Source of the DNA: an uncultured Oscillospiraceae bacterium
Lineage (GTDB): Bacteria > Bacillota > Clostridia > Oscillospirales > Acutalibacteraceae
DNA: 64,000 bases
Assembly (NCBI GenBank): GCA_900547105.1
Contig: URFL01000001.1
Span: 124,001-188,000, forward strand
Direction: 5' to 3'
The first letter of the stretch is position 1. Every line of letters begins with the position of its first letter. Shown one piece after another: positions 32,456-40,584 of the stretch. Position numbers and translations under genes: made by a program. The notes under the pieces were generated by a model. The model saw only the letters and a list, made by a program, of their open reading frames with translations. It was not told the origin of the DNA and did no database searches.

Positions 32456-33687
32456 TCAAGCGGCTGAGAAAACGATTTATCCGCATCGCGATGCTGGCGG
32501 TTACCGCGGTGATGGTGCTGCTGTGCCTGATCGTGAACATCGCCAATTTTGTATCGGTCAACTCTTCGCTGACCAATATGCTGCAGGTGTTGGGCGACAA
32601 CCAGGGGGCGCTTCCGGCACCTGCGTCGCCGCCGGATGATCACCCCGGCAAGCGTCCCGATGGGCAGTTTACACAGGAAACGCCTTATACCACCCGCTAT
32701 TTTGTGCTGCGGTATACCGAGGATGGCACGCTGGTCAAAGCGGATCTGGACAAAATCGCCGCGGTGACCGAGGATGATACCGATACCTATCTGGCGATTG
32801 CGCAAAAGCACGGCACCGGTATGGGCTTTTCCTCTGGCTACAAATACTATGTGGTGGACAACGGCGAGGGGCGCTTTATGGCGATTTTCCTCGATTGTCA
32901 TCAGGAAATGCGCAGCATGGGAACGTTAGCGCTGCTGTCAGTGGCGGCGGCGGCGGTGTGTATCGCGCTGGTGTATGTGGTGGTGTGCATCTTTTCCCGA
33001 CGGGCGATCGATCCGGTGGTGAAGGCATCCGAACGCCAAAAACAATTCATCACCGATGCCAGCCACGAGCTGAAAACCCCCATTACTGTGATTGCCACCA
33101 GTCTTAAGGTGCTGGAAATGGAAACCGGTCAGCAAAAATGGATCGACAAGGCGATGGCGCAAACCGAAAAGCTGAAAGAGCTGGTCAACGCGCTGGTCAC
33201 ATTGTCGCGCATGGACGAGGAAGATTCGCCGCTGCATTTTGAAATGTTTGGTATCAGCGACGCGGTGGGCGACACGGCGGAATCGTTTCGGGATTTTGCC
33301 GACTCCAAGGGGCATGAGCTTTCGGTGTCGATTGCACCGGGGCTTACCTATAACGGCGATGAATACGCCATCCGCCAGCTGGTGTCGATTTTGCTGGATA
33401 ACGCCATCAAATACGCCACACCCGACAGCCCCATCCGCTTTGCGCTGGAAAAAGGCAAAAAAGGCGTGGTAATCCGCTGTGCGAATCCATGCGCGCCGAT
33501 GGACCCCGCCGACGCGGACAAGTTGTTTGACCGCTTTTATCGGGCGGATCCCTCCCGCAACGGTCAAACCGGTGGGTTTGGCATTGGCTTGTCCATCGCC
33601 CGCAGCATTGCGGAAGGGCACAAAGGCTCCATCAAAGCACAGCTGCAGCCCGACAATGTTATTGAGTTTATAGCCACACTAAAATAA
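32452..33687 (+). CDS. Sensor histidine kinase with extracytoplasmic loop
   Basis: 411 aa. Membrane segments at about residues 12-34 and 157-181 enclose an external sensor loop of about 120 residues. The loop starts with a Pro-rich stretch (PPDDHPGKRPDG) and continues ETPYTTRYFVLRYTEDG and AIFLDC, a pattern I associate with a Clostridia sensor family of unknown ligand. The cytoplasmic part has the H-box SHELKTP with His205, the N-box LLDNAIKYA and the G-boxes GGFGIGLSIA. No HAMP domain is obvious. GGAGG precedes the start, which overlaps the regulator stop. Confidence 0.93.
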   Translation: MIKRLRKRFIRIAMLAVTAVMVLLCLIVNIANFVSVNSSLTNMLQVLGDNQGALPAPASPPDDHPGKRPDGQFTQETPYTTRYFVLRYTEDGTLVKADLDKIAAVTEDDTDTYLAIAQKHGTGMGFSSGYKYYVVDNGEGRFMAIFLDCHQEMRSMGTLALLSVAAAAVCIALVYVVVCIFSRRAIDPVVKASERQKQFITDASHELKTPITVIATSLKVLEMETGQQKWIDKAMAQTEKLKELVNALVTLSRMDEEDSPLHFEMFGISDAVGDTAESFRDFADSKGHELSVSIAPGLTYNGDEYAIRQLVSILLDNAIKYATPDSPIRFALEKGKKGVVIRCANPCAPMDPADADKLFDRFYRADPSRNGQTGGFGIGLSIARSIAEGHKGSIKAQLQPDNVIEFIATLK

Positions 33688-33691
33688 GTAT

Positions 33692-33742
33692 AACAAAAAC
33701 CGGCAGCACTTCTGAAGATCAGAGGCGCTGCCGGTTTTTGTT
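33692..33742. terminator. Bidirectional terminator between the kinase and methyltransferase genes
   Basis: A 16-bp perfect outer stem (AACAAAAACCGGCAGC) with T-runs on both strands, located between convergent genes. Confidence 0.85.
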
Positions 33743-33758
33743 GTGTCTGCAAACAGAA

Positions 33759-34562
33759 TCAAGCGGTGGGAGATTTGATTCCCACCCGCATCCGGTAGCA
33801 GAATTCGATGGAAAACGGCTGGTCGTCATAAATTTTGTCAATAGCAGCCGAAAATGCCGCCACATCTTCTTCAATCAGCTCGGGGCGGCGTTTGAGAATC
33901 GCCTGCAAGCTGCCTTGGCTCATGATAATATCCTTGAACCGTTGCTTGGTACAGATCTCCTCGCTGGCGAATAGCAGCTCGCGCGTATACACAAATGCAC
34001 CGCAGTTCTGAATGTTCTGCAAATGCCGCTTTTTGTCGTAATGGGTGAACGATGCGCGAATTTCCGGCACCGCCGATTCGATCTGCTTCACCTTGGTGTA
34101 CAGATCCATATACGCTTTTTCCGCCTGCCATTTGGTGACAGCGGGCCAATCGCAATCTACCGTGGCGAAAACGCCATCGCTTTTCAGGATGCGATCCACC
34201 TCGCGCAGCGTCGCAACCGGTTCCATCCAGTGAAACGATTGTGAGCAAATCACAATGTCGGCGCACTCGTCCGGCAGTCCGGTCGCCTCGCCGGTGCCGT
34301 GACGAAAGGTCATGACGTCGGTGGTTTTTTGTGCGGCAACGGCGAACATATCCTCACTCGGTTCCACCCCGATAACGGTATCGGCGTAGTCCGGCCAAAT
34401 TTCGGTGGACAATCCGGTGCCGCATCCCAAATCTACCACCGTCTGCGGTCGCCGCCCCAAATAGCGGCACAGCACCTTGGCGGGATAGGCCGGCACACGC
34501 GGGCGTGCATTTTCATATACATCAGCAAACCCCAAAAAGCGGTCTGCGTTTTTGTTAGCCAT
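33759..34562 (-). CDS. Class I SAM-dependent methyltransferase
   Basis: 267 aa. The SAM-binding motif I VVDLGCGTGLSTEIW, an acidic motif II end (VIGVEPSEDM) and the later SFHWMEPVATLREVDRILKSDGV block define a class I methyltransferase of the UbiE/BioC-like type. ATG at 34562 has AAGGAG about 10 bp upstream; 21 extra codons upstream lack support. It is a single gene flanked by a terminator and a promoter. Substrate unknown. Confidence 0.88.
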   Translation of the reverse strand: MANKNADRFLGFADVYENARPRVPAYPAKVLCRYLGRRPQTVVDLGCGTGLSTEIWPDYADTVIGVEPSEDMFAVAAQKTTDVMTFRHGTGEATGLPDECADIVICSQSFHWMEPVATLREVDRILKSDGVFATVDCDWPAVTKWQAEKAYMDLYTKVKQIESAVPEIRASFTHYDKKRHLQNIQNCGAFVYTRELLFASEEICTKQRFKDIIMSQGSLQAILKRRPELIEEDVAAFSAAIDKIYDDQPFSIEFCYRMRVGIKSPTA

Positions 34563-34595
34563 GGAAAACCACTCCTTGCTGTAAAAGATACCTTG

Positions 34596-34625
34596 ATCGT
34601 ATCGCGAATCCTCCGGCGTTGTCAA
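34596..34625 (-). promoter_or_regulatory. Promoter of the methyltransferase gene
   Basis: On the minus strand TTGACA (34620-34625) and TACGAT (34596-34601) with an 18-bp spacer. Confidence 0.6.
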
Positions 34626-34683
34626 GAGCTTTTCTCCAATGTTTTCCGATTTTTCAAAAATACCCGCGGAGCAGATACGGGTG

Positions 34684-34713
34684 TTCTAACCGTCGCAGGA
34701 CAGGCATAGGTAT
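34684..34713 (+). promoter_or_regulatory. Weak candidate sigma-E promoter of the spoIIIA operon
   Basis: CATAGGTAT (34705-34713) matches the -10 element seen upstream of ylbJ (CATAGATAT) and yqfC (CATAGG). The -35 region 14 bp upstream (TTCTAAC) fits poorly. spoIIIA operons are sigma-E dependent in Bacillus (known). Confidence 0.35.
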
Positions 34714-34734
34714 GGGGTGAAAGGATGTGAAGCC

Positions 34735-35757
34735 ATGACGGGATTTGAACAGGCGGTTGCTTATTTGCCGGAGCGAATGCAGCCGCCGCTGCGGCAGCTG
34801 CCGCTTTCTTTACAGGAGGATATCCACGAGATTCGTTTGCGGGAACAAGCGCCGGTGACGCTGTCTACCTCGCACGGGGATATGCTGGTGACATGGGAGG
34901 GACAGGCCACCGCCATTCCGGTGCCGCATCTGATGCGGTGCACCCACGCCCAGATCGAGGGCTGTTTTTTGCAGCTGTGCGATTATTCGGTACATAGCCA
35001 TCAACAGGAGATTTTGCAGGGATTTGTCAGCACACGGCAAGGGGTGCGAGTCGGCATTGCGGGCAGCGCCGTGATGGAGCGGGGCGAGATGGTATCCATG
35101 CGCCGGATCACATCGTTGTGCATCCGTGTTTCCCGCCCGCACGATGGCTGCGCCGACGCTTTGCTGCATGCCATATCCGAGCGCGGACGGCCTTGCAGCA
35201 CCTTGATCTGCGGGGAACCGTCCAGCGGCAAAAGCAGCTTGCTGCGCGATGCCGTGCGCCAGCTGTCCGGCGGGTATAAGGATCGCCGCTTTCGGGTGTC
35301 GGTGGTGGACGAGCGGGGCGAGTTGTCGGCGGGCAGTACCTTACACGATTGCGATGTACTGCTGCATTTTCCCAAGGCGGAGGGAATTCGCCAGGCGATC
35401 CGCTGTCTGGCACCGGATGTGATCGCGTTTGATGAACTGGGCAGCTTGGAGGAAACCCAGGCGGTGACCGACAGTCTCCACGCGGGGGTGACGGTGTTGT
35501 CCACCGCCCATGGGGCAACCATCGAGGATGTGCTGCGTCGCCCACCGGTGTTTTACGCGCTGCAAAACGGTGGATTTGAAAAAATCGTGTTTCTCGCCGG
35601 ACGCGAATCTCCCGGTGAGATTTTATCAACGCGCGAAGTGGAGGATGTACTAAGTGAAAGTCATCGGATTGCTGCTGGTGGCGCTGACCGGGATGGGCAT
35701 CGGCTGGTGCCAGTCGCAAAAGCTGCGCCGTCGGGCGGATGTATTGCAGTCGTTTGA
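34735..35757 (+). CDS. spoIIIAA: Stage III sporulation protein AA (ATPase)
   Basis: 340 aa, somewhat longer than Bacillus SpoIIIAA. It is a secretion-type ATPase thought to power the SpoIIIA-SpoIIQ channel between mother cell and forespore. The Walker A motif CGEPSSGKSSLLRD (160-167 core) and Walker B region VIAFDELGS are present. ATG at 34735 has AAAGGA at 9-bp spacing. The C-terminal 34 codons overlap the start of spoIIIAB by 104 bp in another frame, which is unusually long. Confidence 0.93.
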   Translation: MTGFEQAVAYLPERMQPPLRQLPLSLQEDIHEIRLREQAPVTLSTSHGDMLVTWEGQATAIPVPHLMRCTHAQIEGCFLQLCDYSVHSHQQEILQGFVSTRQGVRVGIAGSAVMERGEMVSMRRITSLCIRVSRPHDGCADALLHAISERGRPCSTLICGEPSSGKSSLLRDAVRQLSGGYKDRRFRVSVVDERGELSAGSTLHDCDVLLHFPKAEGIRQAIRCLAPDVIAFDELGSLEETQAVTDSLHAGVTVLSTAHGATIEDVLRRPPVFYALQNGGFEKIVFLAGRESPGEILSTREVEDVLSESHRIAAGGADRDGHRLVPVAKAAPSGGCIAVV

Positions 35758-36151
35758 ACGGCTGGCGGCGGCGCTTTCTGCCGATATTCGCTATACCGCG
35801 GCGCCGGTGGGGGAGTTGTTTGCTGCCGCTGCCGATCAAGTGGAGCTGGCCCCGATTCGCGCATTTCTGCATCGCTTTTCGGCGTCTGCTGACCCGCGTG
35901 TGTCGTTTGCCGGTGGATTGTCCACACTGGCTGGGCAGGGATTGAACGATGCTGACCGCCGGCTGCTGACCGGATTCGGTGAGGGACTGGGCACCACCGA
36001 TGTGGCGGGTCAGGTGGAGCATTGTCGTCGATTTGAGCAGCAGATGGCGCAGCAGGCAGCGGATGCCCGACAGCAAGCGGCACAAAAGGGACGGCTGTAT
36101 ACTTTGCTTGGTGCAGCGGGCGGACTGGTGGTCCTGCTGCTGTGGATATAA
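35654..36151 (+). CDS. spoIIIAB: Stage III sporulation protein AB
   Basis: 165 aa, close to the Bacillus length. An N-terminal membrane segment, a cytoplasmic helical region (RADVLQSFERLAAALSADIRYTAAPVGELF, typical of the family) and a C-terminal membrane segment (LLGAAGGLVVLLLWI) are seen. The start is GTG at 35654, deep inside the end of spoIIIAA; the family N-terminus supports it. Confidence 0.9.
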   Translation: MKVIGLLLVALTGMGIGWCQSQKLRRRADVLQSFERLAAALSADIRYTAAPVGELFAAAADQVELAPIRAFLHRFSASADPRVSFAGGLSTLAGQGLNDADRRLLTGFGEGLGTTDVAGQVEHCRRFEQQMAQQAADARQQAAQKGRLYTLLGAAGGLVVLLLWI

Positions 36152-36167
36152 GAAAGGACGGACGGGC

Positions 36168-36362
36168 ATGGATGTGGATCTGATCTTTAAGGTGGCGGCG
36201 ATCGGTATTATCGTGGCGGTGCTCAACCAACTGTTGATTCGCTCCGGACGGGAGGAGCAAGCCATGCTCACCACGCTGGCGGGGCTGATCGTGGTACTGT
36301 CCATTATGGTGGCGCAAATCAGCGATCTGTTCCGTACCGTCAAATCGGTGTTCGGATTATGA
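36168..36362 (+). CDS. spoIIIAC: Stage III sporulation protein AC
   Basis: 64 aa, the normal tiny size, with two membrane segments (VDLIFKVAAIGIIVAVLNQLL and LAGLIVVLSIMVAQI). ATG at 36168 has GAAAGGACGG upstream. The stop overlaps the start of spoIIIAD by 4 bp. It belongs to the SpoIIIA channel assembly in the outer forespore membrane. Confidence 0.93.
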   Translation: MDVDLIFKVAAIGIIVAVLNQLLIRSGREEQAMLTTLAGLIVVLSIMVAQISDLFRTVKSVFGL

Positions 36363-36751
36363 AATGGGTGGCGCTGTTGGTGGTGTTGGCGGTTGCCGCT
36401 TTTCTGGCGTTGCTGCTGCGCCGATACCAGCCGGAATATACGCTGCTGATCGGTTTGGTTGCCGGGGCGCTGGTGCTTACCACCGCGATCACGCAGGCGC
36501 AGCCGCTGTTTGCGGCGGTCAATCGGCTGCTGTCGGCGGCGGGATTGCCCGGGGAATACGGTACAAGGCTGATAAAAGCGCTCGGTATCTGTTTGCTTAC
36601 CCAGCTATCCGCCGACGCGTGCCGCGATGCGGGCGAAGCGGGGCTGGCAGGAAAAGCCGAGCTGGTGGGTAAGCTGGCGCTGCTGATTTTGGCGCTGCCG
36701 CTGTTTGAAAGCATCGCCCAAACCTCCGCCGCCTTGATGAACAGGCAATGA
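36359..36751 (+). CDS. spoIIIAD: Stage III sporulation protein AD
   Basis: 130 aa with three to four membrane segments. The block GTRLIKALGICLLTQLSADACRDAGE is characteristic of SpoIIIAD. It overlaps spoIIIAC by 4 bp and is followed by spoIIIAE after 9 bp. Confidence 0.93.
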   Translation: MKWVALLVVLAVAAFLALLLRRYQPEYTLLIGLVAGALVLTTAITQAQPLFAAVNRLLSAAGLPGEYGTRLIKALGICLLTQLSADACRDAGEAGLAGKAELVGKLALLILALPLFESIAQTSAALMNRQ

Positions 36752-36760
36752 GGAGGATGT

Positions 36761-37915
36761 ATGCGTATACGACGAATCATAAAGGCGGTGCTGGCACTTT
36801 TCGTTCTGCTGGCGTGGCCGGTGGCGGGCGAAACAGACAGCGACCAAGTGGATACCGATACATTATATGCCGAGCAATGGGCGGCGAGCGGGGCGCAGGA
36901 GCTGTGGAACCAGCTTACGCCCGAAACGCGCGAACAGCTGAACCGGTGGGGCATCACCGATTTTTCATCCATTGACTTTTCCTCTCTGTCACCCGAGGGC
37001 ACGCTGGAAGGGCTGCTCGGTTTGTTGGCGGAACAAGCTGCCACGCCGCTCGCCGCTATCGGCATGGTGCTGGGGATCGTGCTGCTGTGTTCACTGATGG
37101 ATGGGATGCGCCAAACCGCCGGTCGCGGCGAGGCAGCGCATATTTTCTCGTTGGTGGGAGCCGCCGCCTCGTATGCCGCAGTGCTGGTGCCGCTGGCCGG
37201 CTGCATCCAGCGGGTGTGCGAGGCAGTGAGCAGTGTGTCGGTGTTTATGACCAGCTTTGTTCCGGTGTACGGCGGCATTATGCTGGCGGCAGGACAAGCC
37301 GTGTCGGCGGCCTCATACCAAACTATTGTGCTGTTCGTGGCGGAACTGCTCACACTGCTGGTCGGGCGGGTGATTGTGCCCTGTTTGGTGATTTCACTCG
37401 CGCTGGGGTTGACCGGCGCCGTCACACCGGAAATGAAGCTGAACGCTGTCGGCGATTGGTTCCACAAAGGGGCGGCGTGGCTGCTGACTCTTACCACCTC
37501 GGTGTTTGTGGGGCTGCTCTCCATTCAAGGTATTGTGGGAGCTGCCGCCGATTCACTATCGGGACGCGCCATCCGCTTTTCGCTGGCCAGCTTTGTGCCG
37601 GTGGTGGGCGGCGCTCTCAGCGAGGCGTTCAACGCTGTGAAAGGCTGCTTGTCGCTGTTGCGTACCACCATGGGCGGGGTGGGGGTGCTGACTACTGCTT
37701 TGATCGTGCTGCCGCCGCTGCTGTCCTGCGTAGCGTGGGCGTTTTGCTTGAGTCTGGGTGCTATGGTGGCGGAGCTGTTTGCCTTGCCTGCGCTGGGCGG
37801 GCTGCTGCGAGCTGCCCAAAATGTGGTGAAAACGCTGATCGGGGTGCTGGCGGCGTGCGCATTGTTTATGATTGTCGCCACCACCATTGTCACCGTGGCA
37901 GGACTGCACGCGTAG
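36761..37915 (+). CDS. spoIIIAE: Stage III sporulation protein AE
   Basis: 384 aa, matching the family. A signal peptide-like N-terminus is followed by a short soluble stretch and six to seven membrane segments. Family blocks such as TSFVPVYGGIMLAAGQ and RAIRFSLASFVPVVGGALSEA are clear. GAGGAGG lies directly upstream. SpoIIIAE is thought to form part of the membrane platform of the feeding-tube complex (known). Confidence 0.95.
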   Translation: MRIRRIIKAVLALFVLLAWPVAGETDSDQVDTDTLYAEQWAASGAQELWNQLTPETREQLNRWGITDFSSIDFSSLSPEGTLEGLLGLLAEQAATPLAAIGMVLGIVLLCSLMDGMRQTAGRGEAAHIFSLVGAAASYAAVLVPLAGCIQRVCEAVSSVSVFMTSFVPVYGGIMLAAGQAVSAASYQTIVLFVAELLTLLVGRVIVPCLVISLALGLTGAVTPEMKLNAVGDWFHKGAAWLLTLTTSVFVGLLSIQGIVGAAADSLSGRAIRFSLASFVPVVGGALSEAFNAVKGCLSLLRTTMGGVGVLTTALIVLPPLLSCVAWAFCLSLGAMVAELFALPALGGLLRAAQNVVKTLIGVLAACALFMIVATTIVTVAGLHA

Positions 37916-37929
37916 AAAGGGGAGATGAA

Positions 37930-38406
37930 ATGAGCGCGATTCAGCAATGGGCGGCGGCTTTATGCGCCGCCGCCATCGGGTGCACGATGCTGAAAACATT
38001 GGCACCCAAAACGGGTACTGGGCGGGTGTTTCATCTGCTGCTGGCAGCGTTTTGCGTGTGCTGCATGGCATCGCCGCTGCTGGCACTGCGGTCGTTGTCG
38101 CTCGATGATCTGCCGGAAGTGTCGGCGGATGCCACGCACACCGCGCTGTCTGCCCAAGTGGAGCAGCAGATGAAGCAGCAAATGGAGACGGCAGTTGCAT
38201 CGCTTTGCGAGCGGTATCTGAAAAATTATGACATCACGGTGCAAAAAGTGGCGGTGCATATGGATACATCCGACGATGGGAGCATATATATGTCCCATGT
38301 AACCCTGTATTTGGACAAACAGAATGCTGCCGGTGCGTTTACCGCCCGGCAGCTGATGCAGCCGCAACTGGGGGTGACGGTCGAAGTGGAGATACAGGAC
38401 GAATAG
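37930..38406 (+). CDS. spoIIIAF: Stage III sporulation protein AF
   Basis: 158 aa, shorter than the Bacillus protein. Two N-terminal membrane segments (about residues 8-22 and 33-52) precede a ring-building-like soluble domain with the pattern DITVQKVAVHMDTSDDGSIYMSHVTLYL. GGGGAGATGAA lies upstream. SpoIIIAF forms one of the ring layers of the sporulation channel (known for the family). Confidence 0.9.
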   Translation: MSAIQQWAAALCAAAIGCTMLKTLAPKTGTGRVFHLLLAAFCVCCMASPLLALRSLSLDDLPEVSADATHTALSAQVEQQMKQQMETAVASLCERYLKNYDITVQKVAVHMDTSDDGSIYMSHVTLYLDKQNAAGAFTARQLMQPQLGVTVEVEIQDE

Positions 38407-38421
38407 AAAGGGGCAGAACCT

Positions 38422-38985
38422 ATGGACATGGACAAAGCATCGGTGCTCGCGCGCCTGCGTGCCGGTTTGCAAAGCGGCAAGGCGGTCAAATGGGTAGTGG
38501 CAGCGGGACTTTGCGGTATGCTGCTCATTTTTTTGTCGGAGATTTGGCCGTCCTCTGCAGCACCCGCTGCCTCCGACACCGTGTCCAGCGATGTGTTTGT
38601 GCAGCAGCTGGAACAGCGGTTGACCGATCTGGTGAGCAACATCGACGGTGCCGGGCAAAGCCGGGTGATGGTGACGCTGGAAAACGGCGTGCAATATGTG
38701 TATGCCACCGAGCAAAAAGCCAACAGCAATCGGGTGGAGGATTCCGGCGATACCTCCAGTCGGGTGTCGCAGCAGGACGATACCGAAGAATCGGTGATCG
38801 TGGTGGATGCCAAGGACGGACGAAACGGGCTGTTGGTGACCGAGCTGGAGCCGGTCGTCAAAGGGGTGGTGGTCGTGTGCGAGGGCGGGGATCGCGAGGA
38901 TGTGCGGCAGCGCATTGCCGATACCGTGACCACCGCGCTGAACATCACGTCCAAACGCGTGTATGTAACCAAATTATCGCTATAA
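38422..38985 (+). CDS. spoIIIAG: Stage III sporulation protein AG
   Basis: 187 aa. One membrane segment (about residues 24-41) anchors an extracytoplasmic ring-forming domain. The segment GAGQSRVMVTLENGVQYVYA, the acidic loop and EPVVKGVVVVCEGGDREDVRQRI match SpoIIIAG, which builds a large ring between the forespore membranes (known). AAAGGGG lies upstream of the ATG. Confidence 0.93.
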   Translation: MDMDKASVLARLRAGLQSGKAVKWVVAAGLCGMLLIFLSEIWPSSAAPAASDTVSSDVFVQQLEQRLTDLVSNIDGAGQSRVMVTLENGVQYVYATEQKANSNRVEDSGDTSSRVSQQDDTEESVIVVDAKDGRNGLLVTELEPVVKGVVVVCEGGDREDVRQRIADTVTTALNITSKRVYVTKLSL

Positions 38986-39001
38986 AAGGAGATGCAATGG
39001 T

Positions 39002-39556
39002 ATGAGCAAGATTTTCGGAAAACGCAATATGATGCTGGGCGTGCTCGTGTTGGCACTGGGGGCGGCGGTGTATCTGAATTATTCGTTTGCCGCGCCCGCA
39101 GCGTCCAGTATTTCTGCCGGTGCCAAGGCCGGCACCACCGCCAAGGGCGACCATCTGGGGGATGCGCAGTATGTGGGCAACACCACGGTGGCGAATGCCC
39201 AAAGTGCGGCTTATTTCAAACAGGCACGCCAAAACCGCGAAACCGCCCGCAGCGAAGCGCTGGAAATGGTGCAGGATCTGATGAACAACGCTAAGATCAG
39301 CGGAAATGTGCAGGCCGAGGTGGTACAAAAGGTCAAGGATATGGCGGATGCGGTGGATCAGGAAAGCAAGATCGAAAATTTGATCAAAGCCAAAGGTTTT
39401 GCCGATTGCGTGGTGTATATCGAGGGCGAAAAATGCAATGTGGTGGTGCCGGGCGAAACGCTCACCTCCCAGCAAACGGCGCAGATTACCGAGATCGTGC
39501 TGGCGCAATCCAAGGTCAAGTCGCAAAATATTACGATCGTTCCGGTAAAATCCTAA
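39002..39556 (+). CDS. spoIIIAH: Stage III sporulation protein AH
   Basis: 184 aa. The N-terminal MSKIFGKRNMMLGVLVLAL membrane segment, a variable Ala/Gly-rich spacer and the C-terminal YscJ-like domain (IENLIKAKGFADCVVYIEG) match SpoIIIAH, which pairs with forespore SpoIIQ to form the intermembrane channel (known). It ends the operon; no terminator is visible before the next promoter. Confidence 0.93.
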   Translation: MSKIFGKRNMMLGVLVLALGAAVYLNYSFAAPAASSISAGAKAGTTAKGDHLGDAQYVGNTTVANAQSAAYFKQARQNRETARSEALEMVQDLMNNAKISGNVQAEVVQKVKDMADAVDQESKIENLIKAKGFADCVVYIEGEKCNVVVPGETLTSQQTAQITEIVLAQSKVKSQNITIVPVKS

Positions 39557-39564
39557 AAAAACTG

Positions 39565-39592
39565 TTGCTCCATCCGCGGTTTGTGGTATAAT
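39565..39592 (+). promoter_or_regulatory. Promoter of the Asp23/Gls24 gene
   Basis: TTGCTC (39565-39570) and TATAAT (39587-39592) with a 16-bp spacer, 47 bp upstream of the start. Confidence 0.7.
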
Positions 39593-39638
39593 ACTCTTGT
39601 TCCTATCGTAAATCGTGAGATAAAGGAGGATCTGTCCC

Positions 39639-40007
39639 ATGAGTGATAAAGGTTACAAATCGTCCGAGGGCAGCTGCATTATTTCGGAAGAGGTTATTGC
39701 CACCATCGCCAGCACGGCGGCTATGGAAGTGCCGGGTGTGGCCGGTATGGCGCAGCGTCCGGTGGATATTCGCGGATTTATGGGCTCGGCGGCCGCCAAA
39801 GCGGTCAAAGTCGTGAACAACGAAAGCGAAACCGTTGTGGATGTGTATGTCAATCTGCGCATCGACGCGAAGATTCAGGAAGTCGGCAGCGCGGTGCAGC
39901 GCAGCGTGAAAACGGCGGTGCAGTCGATGACCGGCAAACCGGTGACCAAGGTGAATGTGCATGTGGCCGGTATTGTGCTGGACGATAAGGCGCAGCAGGA
40001 AGATTGA
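39639..40007 (+). CDS. Asp23/Gls24 family envelope stress protein
   Basis: 122 aa. The opening GSCIISEEVIATIASTAAMEVPGVAGM and the later VVDVYVNLRIDAKIQEVGSAVQRSVKTAV and KVNVHVAGI blocks define the family. In Bacillus a relative (YqhY) lies near nusB and is tied to acetyl-CoA carboxylase control (known synteny). AAAGGAGG precedes the ATG. A terminator follows, so nusB may depend on partial read-through. Confidence 0.92.
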   Translation: MSDKGYKSSEGSCIISEEVIATIASTAAMEVPGVAGMAQRPVDIRGFMGSAAAKAVKVVNNESETVVDVYVNLRIDAKIQEVGSAVQRSVKTAVQSMTGKPVTKVNVHVAGIVLDDKAQQED

Positions 40008-40017
40008 TACATGGCGG

Positions 40018-40052
40018 ACCCTCCGCGCTTGATGGTGGAGGGTTTCTTTTTT
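40018..40052 (+). terminator. Terminator after the Asp23/Gls24 gene
   Basis: A 7-bp stem (ACCCTCC / GGAGGGT) followed by TTCTTTTTT. Confidence 0.7.
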
Positions 40053-40089
40053 CCCGACGATGTCGGATAATGGTAGAAAGGCATGGATT

Positions 40090-40584
40090 TTGAAAATGAC
40101 GCGACACGAAGCCAGAGAATTGGCGTTTATCTTGCTGTTTGAAACAATGTTCACCAACGACACGGTGGAAGAGATCGCGGCGCACGCGGACGAAGCGCGC
40201 GGGATTTCGACCGATGCGTTTGCGCTGTCGCTGGCCAAGGGCGCGGATGCCCACGCGGTGGAGCTGGACGAGATCATCACCCGCCATTCGCTGAAATGGA
40301 GCAAGCAGCAAATTTCGCGCGTAGCGTTGTCGATCATGCGGCTGGCGGTGTACGAGATCCAATACGAGCCGGATATTCCGATCAGCGTTTCCATCAACGA
40401 AGCGGTGGAGCTGGCGAAAAAATACGGCGGCGAGGAAGAGGCTGCGTTTATCAACGGCGTTTTGGGCGGCGTGGCACGCCAGACGGATGTTGTAAAAAAC
40501 GAGGATACCGCGCAGGAAGCACCGGAAGCCGCGGTGGCGGAGCCATCCGCTACGGAAGCGCCCGCAGATGAGGCGACGGTATGA
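40090..40584 (+). CDS. nusB: Transcription antitermination factor NusB
   Basis: 164 aa. NusB joins NusE in antitermination on rRNA operons. The block RHEARELAFILLFE near the N-terminus and the C-terminal ISVSINEAVELAKKYGGEEEAAFINGVLGG are typical. A TTG at 40090 is proposed as start because GAAAGG lies 8 bp upstream; ATG at 40096 is two codons further and would leave a 14-bp gap. The last 30 residues form an Ala/Glu/Pro-rich tail not usual for NusB. The stop overlaps the next start by 4 bp. Confidence 0.92.
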   Translation: MKMTRHEARELAFILLFETMFTNDTVEEIAAHADEARGISTDAFALSLAKGADAHAVELDEIITRHSLKWSKQQISRVALSIMRLAVYEIQYEPDIPISVSINEAVELAKKYGGEEEAAFINGVLGGVARQTDVVKNEDTAQEAPEAAVAEPSATEAPADEATV

